A stretch of DNA of 64,000 nt, from the NCBI RefSeq assembly GCF_007860095.1, contig NZ_SJPT01000016.1, forward strand, positions 1 to 64,000, in the 5' to 3' direction. Origin of the DNA: Novipirellula galeiformis (GTDB taxonomy: Bacteria; Planctomycetota; Planctomycetia; Pirellulales; Pirellulaceae). The first letter of the stretch is position 1; each line of letters begins with the position of its first letter. The translations under genes were made by a program, and so were the position numbers. Shown here piece after piece: positions 36,401 to 45,132 of the stretch. The notes under the pieces are model-generated. The model searched no databases and was not told the DNA's origin. It saw only the letters and a program-made list of their open reading frames with translations.

Positions 36401-36829
36401 TTCAGGATCCACCAGCGTCAAGAAATTCATCACGCGAGGCCCAGAGCGCGTGCCATCGGCCAAGGGTATCCCGTCGGCGACGACTTCGGTGCGAACTTGC
36501 CCCACGTCACCACTGACGACCACCAGGATCGAGGCAGCGGAAACTTGGGTTTCGCCATGCCGCAGCAGACAATCCCCTTCGAGCAGCGAGGCTTGCGAGG
36601 TGCCAATCGCCCAGCGATAGATCACATTACCACTGACTTGAACCGGATCCGCACTGACATCGCGTTCGCTCGCCATAGCGGTCGTTTGCACTGCAAACGC
36701 TAACAAAACAAACGCCATCGCCGCGCTCAGCGGAATTCTCAATGGACGCGCGAACCCCGGTGCCAGCTCACGCGTGAAGCGTCGAAACCTGGCTAATCGA
36801 TTATCGGTGGTGGCGTCCTTGCCGACCAA
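33488..36829 (-). CDS. LptD/OstA-like outer-membrane assembly protein
   Basis: An 1113-residue exported protein resembling LptD, which places lipopolysaccharide in the outer leaflet of the outer membrane. A membrane/signal segment spans about 36-55 (SAAMAFVLLAFAVQ); a proline/glutamine-rich stretch with a 15-base in-frame repeat (36242-36268, Gln-Asn-Ser-Gly) follows; an OstA-like beta-taco region covers about 320-430 (ARGGVTVLVRDVTAQMPGGD, GELYLEGDIVVRQGERVIYA); the C-terminal 600 or more residues form many beta strands of a barrel. It is longer than proteobacterial LptD (about 780 residues). Planctomycetes are reported to have LPS-like material. It is overlapped by dgkA. The assignment rests on layout and motifs rather than strong identity. 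Confidence 0.7.
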   Translation of the reverse strand: MVGKDATTDNRLARFRRFTRELAPGFARPLRIPLSAAMAFVLLAFAVQTTAMASERDVSADPVQVSGNVIYRWAIGTSQASLLEGDCLLRHGETQVSAASILVVVSGDVGQVRTEVVADGIPLADGTRSGPRVMNFLTLVDPEVQAPLYRGSPDQVPRLVRFLKSPKPTRLGLASHSESLALEQDASQQNSGQQNSGNVVQTQYQTGQLQQPDFANPSVPAWDMSERGMSADAFQPAQGPTQQILSGDSPYASQLRPQVSESVAPNLLLPADGTPIPPPPITLSDGATSGGFQFFVGGGTRSIEFLARGTTMPPQIETINRPELGETVVIARGGVTVLVRDVTAQMPGGDLMELGTISLSADRIVGWLPLVTNLFNGSADLSQAQGELYLEGDIVVRQGERVIYAESMYYNVNSEKGIVLDAETITTIPNYQGIVRLKADVLQQVARGNFVAFDAAVTSSRMGVPRYWLQSEQLQLTDRNTMVADPITGVASVRRDPFVSSRDNFTYFGGVPILYWPRFATSLREPTFFVSGVNVRNDSIFGNQVLLDFNLLQLFGIENAPEGLKWELSTDYLSDRGPALGTMMSYQFPALLGVPGPVNGVLDVWGIDDKGTDTLGGGRKNLTPEETLRGKAIFQHRHVLPNDYEFIAEVGAISDRNFLEQYYEQEWDQSKNRDTSIRLRKYYNSNLLELSAQAQVNDFFQETEQLPALDHYLIGGSLLADLFTWSAHNHIGYSRLNVADTADDPVEAAGMSTLPGEIQSEGVVARTRQELSLPLQTGPIKVVPYISGEAAHYGEASDGDSLTRLLGQGGIRASLPMSRVDPTIQSSLLNIRGLAHKLDWNVDYFYADSDTDLDELPMYDALDDHAQQQFRRRFITSDYAGVLPGTFDPRTYALRHGTQKYVVSGSDVIADDLQQVRLGLDQRFQTKRGLPGRERIVDLFHFNTDVLIFPEADRDNFGETVGPATYDSAYHIGDRVSLLSDGYFDLFDSGLRSISAGVRTSRPGVGEVYLGLLSLEGPISSTVFRSTMDYRLNEKWIASSGMTYDFGATGNIGQSYGLTRIGESFLVRVGINVDSGRDNVGFGFMVEPRFWPSPRLGSVGGQLIPPPGVEGLE

Positions 36830-37204
36830 GAGCGTGGTATCCCCAGAGTAAAAGTCGTTTCGCGGAGTATACGAATGCTTTTCCTCCGGTCACAACCGTG
36901 AAAATCACGTGCTAACGCGGGAAAATCACCCTTGTCGCAAAATTATTTGCGTGGAACACAGTGAAACACGACCACGCCCCGCAAATATGGGGGGGACGAT
37001 GCGATACGGGCCTCCCTTTGGAGCAATCGAACGTGCGCTCATTACCGCGCCCTCAATTACCGCGACCCCGGTTTGATTCATTGGATCACGGATTCCTTGC
37101 GGCGATGTGTTTCATCCCTCGACGCGTGGCGGCTTATTGATTCAGTGCGTTATATCGGATTCACGATCAACCGCAGGGCGCAAGCATGAGTTGCTAAAAC
37201 TTCC

Positions 37205-37376
37205 GAGTTGACGCCACATTTGCTTGCACGGCTTTCATCCCCCTGGCTCCGCTTCCATTTACACCAACGGCGTTAACAACTTAACCGCGGGTAAGGGTCT
37301 TGCGAGCATCGCAAGTAAGCTCCACCCCTGAGATGCGATCGCCCACGACTTTTCCGTCGCACCGCTACAAAACCAC
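37205..37376 (+). repeat. Long intergenic repeat, copy B
   Basis: Shares ordered blocks with copy A at 63631-63855: GACGCCA(C/G)ATT, CTTGCACGGCTTT, CGCTTCCATT.AC.CCAA.GGCG, a GCAAGTAAGC-like block and a final GATCGCC...GTCGCACC. Gaps and substitutions are many, so the copies are old. No frame runs through both. Confidence 0.6.
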
Positions 37377-37491
37377 CCGATAGAGCGTCAAAGAAAGTGC
37401 GATTAATCGCTAGCCCGCGGTTCTCAGCCGAGAACCGAACGATAACGCAACGTCAAAGAGCATAAGCAAGGGTAAATCACTCATGACTCGG

Positions 37492-37513
37492 TCCCTTGCT
37501 AACGCGTCGGGTT
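37492..37513 (-). repeat. 22-bp palindromic repeat, single inverted copy
   Basis: TCCCTTGCTAACGCGTCGGGTT is the reverse complement of the AACCCGACGCGTMAGCGAGG family with two differences. It stands alone, without a facing partner, 58 bases from the end of the SGNH hydrolase gene. Confidence 0.7.
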
Positions 37514-37571
37514 GTGATTTGATGGAAAAACTCGATCGTCGATTTAGGCGAGATTGCGCTCACGGTGAACG

Positions 37572-38369
37572 CTACGGCTTCATCGAAGCTTGTTCGGCAC
37601 GCAGGCGGAAAATGTCATCCAGTCGACGACGAATCAACGACCCCCACAATTCGTAACCGTGCTCATTCATGTGCAATTTATCGGCAACAAACAACTCCGG
37701 TCGTGGTTGATCATCCGCCGTCAAATAATGCTCGGCGGTCGGGATCAAATAGGTGTCCGGCGTCGTCAACGCAATCTCCTTCAACAAGGCATTGACCGCT
37801 CGAATCTTGTCCCAAGCGGCGAACCGACTCTCAGTAGGTGTAACCTCGACCAACCCGATCGCCGCATTGGGCTGATGAGCTTGCGACACCCCAATGATGT
37901 ACCGCACCCACGCTTCGATCTGCTCTAGCGAGTGGTCACCGGTCCGCCCGGCAACATCATTGGCGACGAAGACCACGAGGCCGCGGTATTGATGGGGCTC
38001 AATCACACGTTTGGCAAAGACCGCCAAATCGCTGAACTTAGCCCCACCATACCCGCGCTCGATACAGCGGTAGGGAGCCATGTCCTGGGCGATTGAATCC
38101 CAAAGGCGAATGCTGCTGCTACCGATGAACAGAATCGATTCTTCGTTGCTTCGAACCGATTCGTTTTTTTCCTCGAGGGCGACAATACTGGTTTCCCAGC
38201 GTTCCAGAGCCGCCTCGCGATCGGCATCGGAAATGGGGACCTCCACCGGGGATGGCACCGTGACGTTCTCGTCCGGGGACGCGGTATCTTGGCCCCTGGT
38301 GATCGAACTTACTGAAAAACACAGGCAAAGTGTGAGCGGAGCAATAACGGGTCGAAAACAATCGTTCAT
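37572..38369 (-). CDS. Secreted SGNH-fold hydrolase (second)
   Basis: A 265-residue exported esterase-like protein. The signal peptide is about residues 1-26 (APLTLCLCFSVSSITRG). SGNH blocks are modified: block I reads FIGSSSIRLWD (GSSS instead of GDSL), block II GYGGA, block III FVANDV (Asn) and block V DKLHMNEHGYELW (Asp and His). The SSS/IRLW type of block I is found in a large group of bacterial secreted SGNH proteins, some acting on acetylated glycans. It is only distantly similar to the enzyme at 3303-4028. Its upstream neighbour on the same strand is the metalloprotease, 268 bases away and ending in a terminator, so it is likely an independent unit. Confidence 0.83.
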   Translation of the reverse strand: MNDCFRPVIAPLTLCLCFSVSSITRGQDTASPDENVTVPSPVEVPISDADREAALERWETSIVALEEKNESVRSNEESILFIGSSSIRLWDSIAQDMAPYRCIERGYGGAKFSDLAVFAKRVIEPHQYRGLVVFVANDVAGRTGDHSLEQIEAWVRYIIGVSQAHQPNAAIGLVEVTPTESRFAAWDKIRAVNALLKEIALTTPDTYLIPTAEHYLTADDQPRPELFVADKLHMNEHGYELWGSLIRRRLDDIFRLRAEQASMKP

Positions 38370-38536
38370 GGGGAAGAGTCAGCAGAGGAGGGGACGGGTT
38401 TCATCGCACATAACTACCCCCGTTATAGTTCAGCCGAAGGCAGTCATCAGGGGAATCGACTTCCTTTGTTGGCTGTCGCTTAAAAAGCCTCAGCGGAACG
38501 GGGGGACATATTCGCCGTGCGATCCTAATTGTCCAA

Positions 38537-38579
38537 CAAAAAACCCCGCTTGAAAACCAAACAGGGCTTCCAAACGGGG
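38537..38579 (-). terminator. Intrinsic terminator of the metalloprotease gene
   Basis: On the minus strand CCCCGTTTG (from 38579) pairs with CAAGCGGGG (to 38544), nine pairs with one G-T wobble, and is followed by a T tract (38543-38537 read as A's on the plus strand). It lies 58 bases past the stop at 38638. Confidence 0.8.
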
Positions 38580-38637
38580 CTTCACAGAGGGGGGGCGTCT
38601 GTCTTGCGAAAGACGGTCGTTGCTTCTCTCAACGCGA

Positions 38638-41628
38638 CTATGGCGTATAGCCGTGCTGTGGCTCTTCACCGAACAACAGCATCATGCCTCCGCCACCTTG
38701 CGACTTGCTGTTGTAGGTATAGCCGGCTTCGAGCGCTCGTGCGATCCGCTCGGACGCTTCGGACAGATGAGCATAGGAATAGGCATCCATCTTCTTGCCA
38801 CACTTTTTCATCGAAGCATCAATTCGCGTACGTAGCTCTTTTAATTCCATGCGGGCAAGATTGCTGATGGGATTATGAGCCGCATTGGAATTCTTTTGTT
38901 CCAAGACAAGGTCCACAAGACGTTGCATGTGTTCACGTTGCAAGTTGCGACGAAGCGAGCTGATCATGGGCTTGCGATCGTTGCGGGCTTCGGGGCACTC
39001 GAGATCGAGTTCCGTCCACACGGCTTTACTAAGCGTTTCCAACAGTTCGGGAAGCGTCAACGCATCCTGATCCGCTGGCAATCGCATTTCATTGTCGTAA
39101 ACACGACGCAGCGTCGTCGGGTTCATCAACATCGTTAATGAACTCGCTTGGGCAGCCAAGATTCGATCATGGATCGGCCAAGTCGATTCGCTATTCATCG
39201 ATCCATGTCCACCGCCGTCGAGCCACTTGTCGACACTCATACGCTCAAGCAATTCCGGGGTTAAACCGTATGCTTCATCGGTGAAGGAAGTGTCGATGAC
39301 AAACTTCAATGCATCGCGTTGCTGCTCTGCGGGAACCACTTCCACGGGCGGACGGTTGCCTGGGTCGCCCTTCTTGTCGCGGTAGATAAATGCACCGCCA
39401 ACCCAGTTCGCCATCATGCTAACGCTGCGAGTTTGCAACCCCAGCGTCAACTCATAACCACGACGAGCCTTGGCCCAACTGTCACCATCTTTAACGAAGC
39501 GATCGAGCAAACGATCTCGATACAGTCCGACAAGCTTGGTTTGTTCTTTGCAATACTCAAGCGGATCCGCTGCAAAGTCATAACGTCGAGCCAACGGATC
39601 AGGACCGCTAGTGTCTTCGTCGGTGGCGTATTGCAGTTCAGGTTCGCTGCATCGTTTGAGGATTTCCGGCAACTTCTTCTCGTCGGCCGTGTAGCCATAC
39701 TCAATGGCCCAGTGATCATAGGGTCCGATGTCGATCATCGCATAATCACCCTGGGTCTCCCCCGCTTCGAAGCGGTAGTTGATCGGCGAGTAATCCATCA
39801 CCGATGCGGCAAAGGTTTTCTTGCCTTTGACATCGTTGCTGTTGATATCCGCCAACTTCATCATCGCAGAGGCTTTGAAGTTATGACGCAATCCGAGCGT
39901 GTGGCCGACTTCGTGGGCCACCAGATCCGCAAGCAATGGACCGACAAACCATTCCGGCATGCCATCAAGAAGCTCATCCGCTTCCGATTTGGATTCCTCG
40001 GCATCGGATTTCGGCTCTGGGGTGTCTTCGGCTACCTTTTCCTCTTCGGCTTTTGCCGCTTCGGATGGCTTGCCGGCATCCGGAGCAGTCTCTTGCTTGC
40101 CCTCCTCAACCTTGGCAGCCTTCTCGGCCGCTTCTTTCTTCTTCTTTTTCTTTTTCTTCGCGATCTCTTCGTCAGCCAGTAGAGCGAGGCTCCAGTTCAT
40201 GCGAGCGATCGCGAGATCAAGATTCTTGCCACTGGCGGCCATGCAGAGGCCGTTCTTTTGACTGATTTGACCGAACAATCCGTCATACTCATCGTCACCT
40301 AACAATGACGAGTCAGCCTGAGCCATCGCGTAACCCGCCATGGGAGCGTGCGATTGACGAGCATGCTGAATCTTCAGATTGGCGGTGTCTTCAGGACGCG
40401 CGAAGCGAATGCGTGGATCCCAGTTGGGATGCTGCGCAAGCCAGGCGAGCGTTTCAGGACTCGTCCCTTCCATTGCCAATTGAGGCATCAAATCGTGATA
40501 ATTGAAATTGAAATGGCGAATCCAACCATCCGTCAAGATAATATCGGCATCGAGGATTTGGCCCGTTTCGGGATGCACGCGACTTGGACCAATCGCGGTG
40601 CCGACGTCATTGTTCAACCAACGAATGAAGTTGTAACGAACATCCTCGGGGTTTTTCTCCATATGAGCGCCACTGACGGCGTCTTGGTACTCGATCACAA
40701 TCGCGTCGACGAGCCCCACCTTTTCAAAGGCCTTGTTCCAATAGTCGACACCGTTCTTGATCCAGCGGCGATAGCGTACCGGAGCGGTATGCTCGACATA
40801 AAACCGAATCGGTTCCTTGGGAGGGCTGAGTTTTAGTTTGCTGTCGCGTTTTTCCAGGTTCCAACGATTGATATAACGTACCCGGGTGTCATCGTCCTCG
40901 TAGAGGCTTAGGTCCGAGAACGAAGTCGTAAAGTAGCCGATTCGCTCGTCCGCTTTGCGAGGCTTAAAACCGTTCTTCGAACTGGGAACTTCGCTAAACG
41001 AATAGTGGATGGTTTGCAATTTCCCCGCGCCGCCCACAATCTCGAATGCGATCTCAACGTTTTCGGGAAAAACCTTGGCCGATTCAATCTTTTGCAACCG
41101 GGTGTTACTTACACGAACCGAAGCGCCGAAGAAACGACTCGCGTTACCGACCAACAATGCATCCAGGTCGACAACCGGCCCCCCGTTGGGTCCGGTTGCG
41201 AGAATGGGAACATCCAACAGGACTTCATCGGTGAACAAGCGTTTGACGGATGCTTTGGATTCCGCATCGCCCGTGGCTCGAATCTCAAGGTTCGGTGAAA
41301 TCAATGCCAAGCGATCGCCATAACGACGCCACTGGACCACCCAGTCACCCGATTGCAATCCTGCAAATTTGTCACCACTGCCAACAGTCAAGGCAATGAA
41401 GTAGCTCTTGCCTGCAAACGCTTTAGGAAGCTCTCCCAAAAGCTGGGCGTCTTTTTCACGTTGCCATAGATTGAACAATCCTTTCGGATTCTGTTGATCC
41501 GATACCGGCACGGCAGTATAGCCCTCACTGACTTTGTCAAACGGTGCTAGGTCGGCATAGCTAAACGGGACAACCGCGACCGCAAAGAGTGCGGCGGCAA
41601 GACATTGAATCGGTTTTATTCGGATCAC
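38638..41628 (-). CDS. Secreted zinc metalloprotease, metzincin-type (DUF5117/DUF5118-like)
   Basis: A 996-residue exported protease. A GTG start at 41628 gives a signal peptide with cleavage near SYA (residue 25). The zinc site is HEVGHTLGLRH at residues 572-582, the extended HExxHxxGxxH metzincin pattern. Flanking sequence (about 100-470) resembles the DUF5118/DUF5117 layout of large bacterial zinc-dependent proteases, and a C-terminal domain with ARMELKELRTRIDASMK follows. A low-complexity insert of about 70 residues (488-556) just before the zinc motif consists of a run of eight or nine Lys and then alternating Ala/Glu/Lys/Ser. The target is unknown; degradation of extracellular or periplasmic protein is likely. 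Confidence 0.87.
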   Translation of the reverse strand: MIRIKPIQCLAAALFAVAVVPFSYADLAPFDKVSEGYTAVPVSDQQNPKGLFNLWQREKDAQLLGELPKAFAGKSYFIALTVGSGDKFAGLQSGDWVVQWRRYGDRLALISPNLEIRATGDAESKASVKRLFTDEVLLDVPILATGPNGGPVVDLDALLVGNASRFFGASVRVSNTRLQKIESAKVFPENVEIAFEIVGGAGKLQTIHYSFSEVPSSKNGFKPRKADERIGYFTTSFSDLSLYEDDDTRVRYINRWNLEKRDSKLKLSPPKEPIRFYVEHTAPVRYRRWIKNGVDYWNKAFEKVGLVDAIVIEYQDAVSGAHMEKNPEDVRYNFIRWLNNDVGTAIGPSRVHPETGQILDADIILTDGWIRHFNFNYHDLMPQLAMEGTSPETLAWLAQHPNWDPRIRFARPEDTANLKIQHARQSHAPMAGYAMAQADSSLLGDDEYDGLFGQISQKNGLCMAASGKNLDLAIARMNWSLALLADEEIAKKKKKKKKEAAEKAAKVEEGKQETAPDAGKPSEAAKAEEEKVAEDTPEPKSDAEESKSEADELLDGMPEWFVGPLLADLVAHEVGHTLGLRHNFKASAMMKLADINSNDVKGKKTFAASVMDYSPINYRFEAGETQGDYAMIDIGPYDHWAIEYGYTADEKKLPEILKRCSEPELQYATDEDTSGPDPLARRYDFAADPLEYCKEQTKLVGLYRDRLLDRFVKDGDSWAKARRGYELTLGLQTRSVSMMANWVGGAFIYRDKKGDPGNRPPVEVVPAEQQRDALKFVIDTSFTDEAYGLTPELLERMSVDKWLDGGGHGSMNSESTWPIHDRILAAQASSLTMLMNPTTLRRVYDNEMRLPADQDALTLPELLETLSKAVWTELDLECPEARNDRKPMISSLRRNLQREHMQRLVDLVLEQKNSNAAHNPISNLARMELKELRTRIDASMKKCGKKMDAYSYAHLSEASERIARALEAGYTYNSKSQGGGGMMLLFGEEPQHGYTP

Positions 41629-42434
41629 TTCGGCTCTCTTTTTATATTGCCAGAACGTTGTGTATTGCCAGAAAATGGGAGCTCGGACGGCAGGAAACCG
41701 AGTGTTCTGCTGACGATGTAGCCCACTCGATTCTCGCTGCAGAGAAAGAACGCTGGTGCTCTAGGATAGGTCGCACGATTGCGCATTCCGTTCATTACGA
41801 AGCTGAGTTTAAGATTGGTTCATCCAACCGCCCCGCTTTATCCACTTTACCCGATAAATCGTTAGAGGCCATCGACGAAAATGGAGAAACCCTCTGGACA
41901 ACATTCCCATGACGAGGCTGCGAGACAGGCATGATGGAGGCGATCAGCATCGTTACCCGACGCGTCAGCGAGGGGCATCAGCGAGGGAACGAGTCAAACG
42001 TGATCTCCCCTCGCTGAGGCGCCAGGTTAGGAAATAGCGGGGTTTGATCGCGGTGGTGCGAGCACCGCAGCTAACGCCCTGCGGCTCATTTTGCGAAAAG
42101 ACCTCCGCTTGAATGCGTCGTGCTGAGAGAGCCCCCCCCGGTGTGCGGAAACGAGCATGAGCCCGGTAACGAAGCAAATGGGGGTGCACGACAACGCAGG
42201 AACAACCCGCTAAATGAAAGCTTAAGCGAATGCTAGCTAAATGTTGGCCCTATCGTAGGACGCGACTCGGCGGTTGCGTGTGCGGTGGCGGTCTTCGCTG
42301 CCGATGTTCACGGCCAGGACATGGGCACCGACAGCATGTGTTCACGGCCAGGACGACAAGCTCATGGACAAGCCCGCACAACGAGGGGCGGTGTAGGAGG
42401 GGAACACTCAGAGAACCGGTGCCGCGTCCTCTCC
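41629..42434. other. 806-base intergenic region with repeats
   Basis: No supported gene. It holds a copy of the 22-bp palindrome unit (41954-41974) and a degraded facing copy (42006-42029), and a 16-bp direct repeat TGTTCACGGCCAGGAC at 42305-42320 and 42339-42354 (34-base spacing). Reading frames here (for example 41589-41912 plus, 41965-42189 minus) lack codon structure or family similarity. Confidence 0.5.
41954..42029. repeat. 22-bp palindromic repeat pair
   Basis: A good plus-strand copy (41954-41974, ACCCGACGCGTCAGCGAGG with flanks) faces a degraded inverted copy (42006-42029), separated by 31 bases. The pair could fold into a long stem, as at 522-583. Confidence 0.7.
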
Positions 42435-44588
42435 CTACACCGGCTGTGGAATCAAGACGCCATAAATTTCGATCGTGTTGCCTTCATCATCCAAAATCGG
42501 TTGACCGCGAATGAGCAACGTTTGGTAATCCCCGCTCGCGTCACGCTGACGTATCTGAAGCTCGTAGGCGTCACCGGACTCCTTCGCGGCATTGATCGCG
42601 TCTCGCATCATTTCGCGATCATCGGGATGGACCATCGCGACATATTCGATCGCCGATGGCACGCCCTGCTCTCGATCGCGGCCCGCCAACTCGAACACTT
42701 CATCACTCCAAGTGACTTCCTCGGTGATCGCATCGTAAGACCACGTTGCCAATCCGGCGAGCGATTGCAAATCCTTGAGCCGGCGCCGACTGCGGCGTAA
42801 TTCGTTCTCGGTCTGTTTACGCAGCGAGATATCTCGAATGGACGAAATCAGCATCGTTTCCCCATTGAGCTCGGTGACTCGATTGCTAATCAAGACATCG
42901 ATAGGATGACCGTCTCGGTGCCGCAATTGAGCTTCGAAGTTATCGATCCAATCCTTGCGGTCAAGTTCGGCCATCAATTCATCGCGCCGCTTCTCACACA
43001 TCCAAAGATTCAATTCGGTCATCAACTTGCCGACAATTTCCGCTTCGCTGTAACCCATTAAATGGCGGAACGCTTGGTTTGCCTCGACCACTCGTGTCGA
43101 CGACGATCGGATTAAAAGCCCCGCGTCCGGAGAATGGGTAAAAAGGACCGAATAGCGGGATTCTCGCTCGTGATTGAGGTTGCGTTGATCACGGCGTAAA
43201 CGCGTGCGCGCTGCGATTTCGCTGTTCCCATGCCCCGCGGACTCGTACAGTGAAATGGCGAGGTCTAAATCTCCCTGTTCCGTCGCGGCCCGAGCGAACT
43301 CGAGATTGAGTTCGACGCGCAGATCACGCGCCCGCCGGTTTTCAGACCATACTTCCAACGCTTCGGTGACCAGCGCTTCGGCCAAGCGAAACCCTTCGTA
43401 ATGGTTCGCCGCACTAGCCGTTTTCAAATGCCCTTGGGCGCGTTTGACCAACCGGGCACTCTCCTCGTGCTCGCGTTGCATATGCAGCGCCAAGTGAAAT
43501 TGATCGACATTGGCGTAACGCTCACTTGGCTCGGTCGCCATCGCCCTTCGCGCGATGTCCATCAATTCGCCCTGGATGTTGGTGGGGCGAATCTCGTTCT
43601 CCGCTGCCGCTTGGATGCACTCCAACAGGGTCTCGCCGTGATGAGGCGGATATCCTGTCAAGATTTGAAACAGGATCGCGCCCAACAAATAAACGTCGGT
43701 CGCAAACGAAACATGCCGGTGGTCTCCGGTGGCCAGCTCGGGGGCCATGTAGGCGGGCGTGCCCCCAATCGAATGACCGATCATATCGCTCGATTCATTC
43801 GGAGCATGGCTGATCGCGAGTCCCCAATCGGCCAACAAGACTTCGCCGAAACGGCCGAGCATGACGTTTTCCGGCTTGATGTCACGATGAATCAAGCCGC
43901 GCGAATGTGCGTAACGAATCGCATCGGCGACTCGCATCAACGTTTGCACATTTTCGCCGAGCGACTTGTCCTTGATTTGTTGGTCCCAACTCGTTCCATC
44001 GACTCGTTTCATCGAATAGAACAAACCGCCATCTTGATCGGTACAGACTTCATGCAACGCGATGACGTTGGGGTGGTCCAAGCCGCCAATCACCCGTGCT
44101 TCGGTCAAAAATCGATGGCGGGCCGAAGCGTCTTGGGAAAGATGGTCCCGCAAAGACTTGATCGCCACTTCGCGGTCGACGGCGCGTTGATGCGCTTGGT
44201 AAACGATCCCTGTCCCGCCCGCGCCGAGTTCCCCCACCAAACGATAGTCGGCATCACACGGCTTGCCGCCGCCAATCATGGCTACCCTTCGCATAGGAAG
44301 GAAACCCAAATCCTCACATTCAAGCGGAACCGACTTCAGGTTCGGCAACGCGATCGTTTCGAGATCGGCGCTGGGCGGCGTTTCACGCTCGCTGTGGAAC
44401 CCGTCTTGCTCGATTGCCTGCCACGCCGGGTGAGCTAATTGCGAGGTACTCGAGAGCACGATGGTCTTCTCATCCGAAGGCATCGACGCGAGCCGCGCTC
44501 TCCATTGAGAATCGTTCAGCACCGCCGTGATCAGGTTATGGTCGCTTCGACTCGCGTCGGATTCATCGGTAGCGGGTTTCAATGCCAT
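42435..44588 (-). CDS. Ser/Thr protein kinase with C-terminal PAS sensor domains
   Basis: A 717-residue signalling protein without membrane segments. The start at 44588 (MALKPATDES) is chosen over a frame reaching 44729. The kinase domain is about 110-390: GELGAGGTG, EVAIKSL, HRDIKPENVML (catalytic loop near residue 230), and DWGLA in place of DFGLA, then APE. A helical TPR-like linker (about 390-470) is followed by two PAS domains: ESRYSVLFTHSPDAG near 474 and LAGLATWSYDAIT near 607, the second with a PAC-like ending (LIRGQPILDDEGNTIEIYG). There is no histidine-kinase or GGDEF output, so PAS sensing probably controls kinase activity directly. Three 20-base repeats lie just upstream. Confidence 0.88.
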   Translation of the reverse strand: MALKPATDESDASRSDHNLITAVLNDSQWRARLASMPSDEKTIVLSSTSQLAHPAWQAIEQDGFHSERETPPSADLETIALPNLKSVPLECEDLGFLPMRRVAMIGGGKPCDADYRLVGELGAGGTGIVYQAHQRAVDREVAIKSLRDHLSQDASARHRFLTEARVIGGLDHPNVIALHEVCTDQDGGLFYSMKRVDGTSWDQQIKDKSLGENVQTLMRVADAIRYAHSRGLIHRDIKPENVMLGRFGEVLLADWGLAISHAPNESSDMIGHSIGGTPAYMAPELATGDHRHVSFATDVYLLGAILFQILTGYPPHHGETLLECIQAAAENEIRPTNIQGELMDIARRAMATEPSERYANVDQFHLALHMQREHEESARLVKRAQGHLKTASAANHYEGFRLAEALVTEALEVWSENRRARDLRVELNLEFARAATEQGDLDLAISLYESAGHGNSEIAARTRLRRDQRNLNHERESRYSVLFTHSPDAGLLIRSSSTRVVEANQAFRHLMGYSEAEIVGKLMTELNLWMCEKRRDELMAELDRKDWIDNFEAQLRHRDGHPIDVLISNRVTELNGETMLISSIRDISLRKQTENELRRSRRRLKDLQSLAGLATWSYDAITEEVTWSDEVFELAGRDREQGVPSAIEYVAMVHPDDREMMRDAINAAKESGDAYELQIRQRDASGDYQTLLIRGQPILDDEGNTIEIYGVLIPQPV

Positions 44589-45132
44589 AGATCTAGGGCG
44601 GACGTTGAGAGAGGGCTCGAAAAGTGAGACGGGGGAGGCATTAAAATGAGACGGGGCTTCATGAATACTCGCAATGCGCCATGAATACGCGCAACGCGAC
44701 ATGAATACGCACAACGCGTCGACTTTCAATCGCGAGTGATCGTCGCTGGTATTTTACCCGAAGTGGCAGCTTAGGCTAGGCAAATTCATCGTTCCAGTGC
44801 CCCAAGCAACGCGTGATGTAGCGTTTCCTAGGACAGGGGGCATTGGCTGCGTTTCGTAGGTTATTCGCGACGCATTGACTTTGCGGATCGTGGCCGCCGC
44901 GTTCCACAGCCCCCCTTCGCTTCCTGAGCCAACGCTTCCTGAGCCGACCGGCAACGTCAGCCATGATTGCCGGGTAACGTAAGCGAGTTTGGCCCCCGGT
45001 AACGCGTCGCGAGGGTAATCGCCGCGACGGTAAGTGGGGCCACGGCAAGCGAGCCTCCGTCCCCCGCTCAGTGCACACCGCGACAAAACCAGGGGTGGGT
45101 ATCGAGTGAGAACAAAACGTAAGACGCCGACG
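44589..45132. other. 544-base intergenic region upstream of the kinase
   Basis: It contains the kinase promoter region with the 20-base tandem repeat, a CGCTTCCTGAGCC direct-repeat pair near 44930-44960, and fragments of the GACGCGT repeat. A frame at 44754-45191 overlaps the glycosyltransferase end and is not supported as a gene. Confidence 0.5.
44661..44720. repeat. Three 20-bp tandem repeats upstream of the kinase gene
   Basis: ATGAATAC(T/G)CGCAA(T/C)GCGCC-type units at 44661-44680, 44681-44700 and 44701-44720 differ from each other at two to five positions and have an exact 20-base period. They lie 73-132 bases upstream of the kinase start, so they could be binding sites for a regulator arrayed on one DNA face (about two helical turns). 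Confidence 0.8.

Larger units (their letters stand above)
36830..37571. other. 742-base intergenic region with a long repeat and a palindromic repeat
   Basis: Between two minus-strand genes. It holds the promoter region of the LptD-like gene, long-repeat copy B (37205-37376), and one inverted copy of the 22-bp palindrome unit (37492-37513). No gene is convincing in any frame. Confidence 0.55.

Noticed and set aside
39319-40182. Plus-strand frame of 287 codons inside the metalloprotease gene
   Set aside because: It is antisense to a clear enzyme with HExxHxxGxxH and has no family signature; it is a product of GC-rich codon structure.
43401-44438. Plus-strand frame of 345 codons opposite the kinase
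   Set aside because: The minus frame has all kinase motifs; this frame shows no domain.
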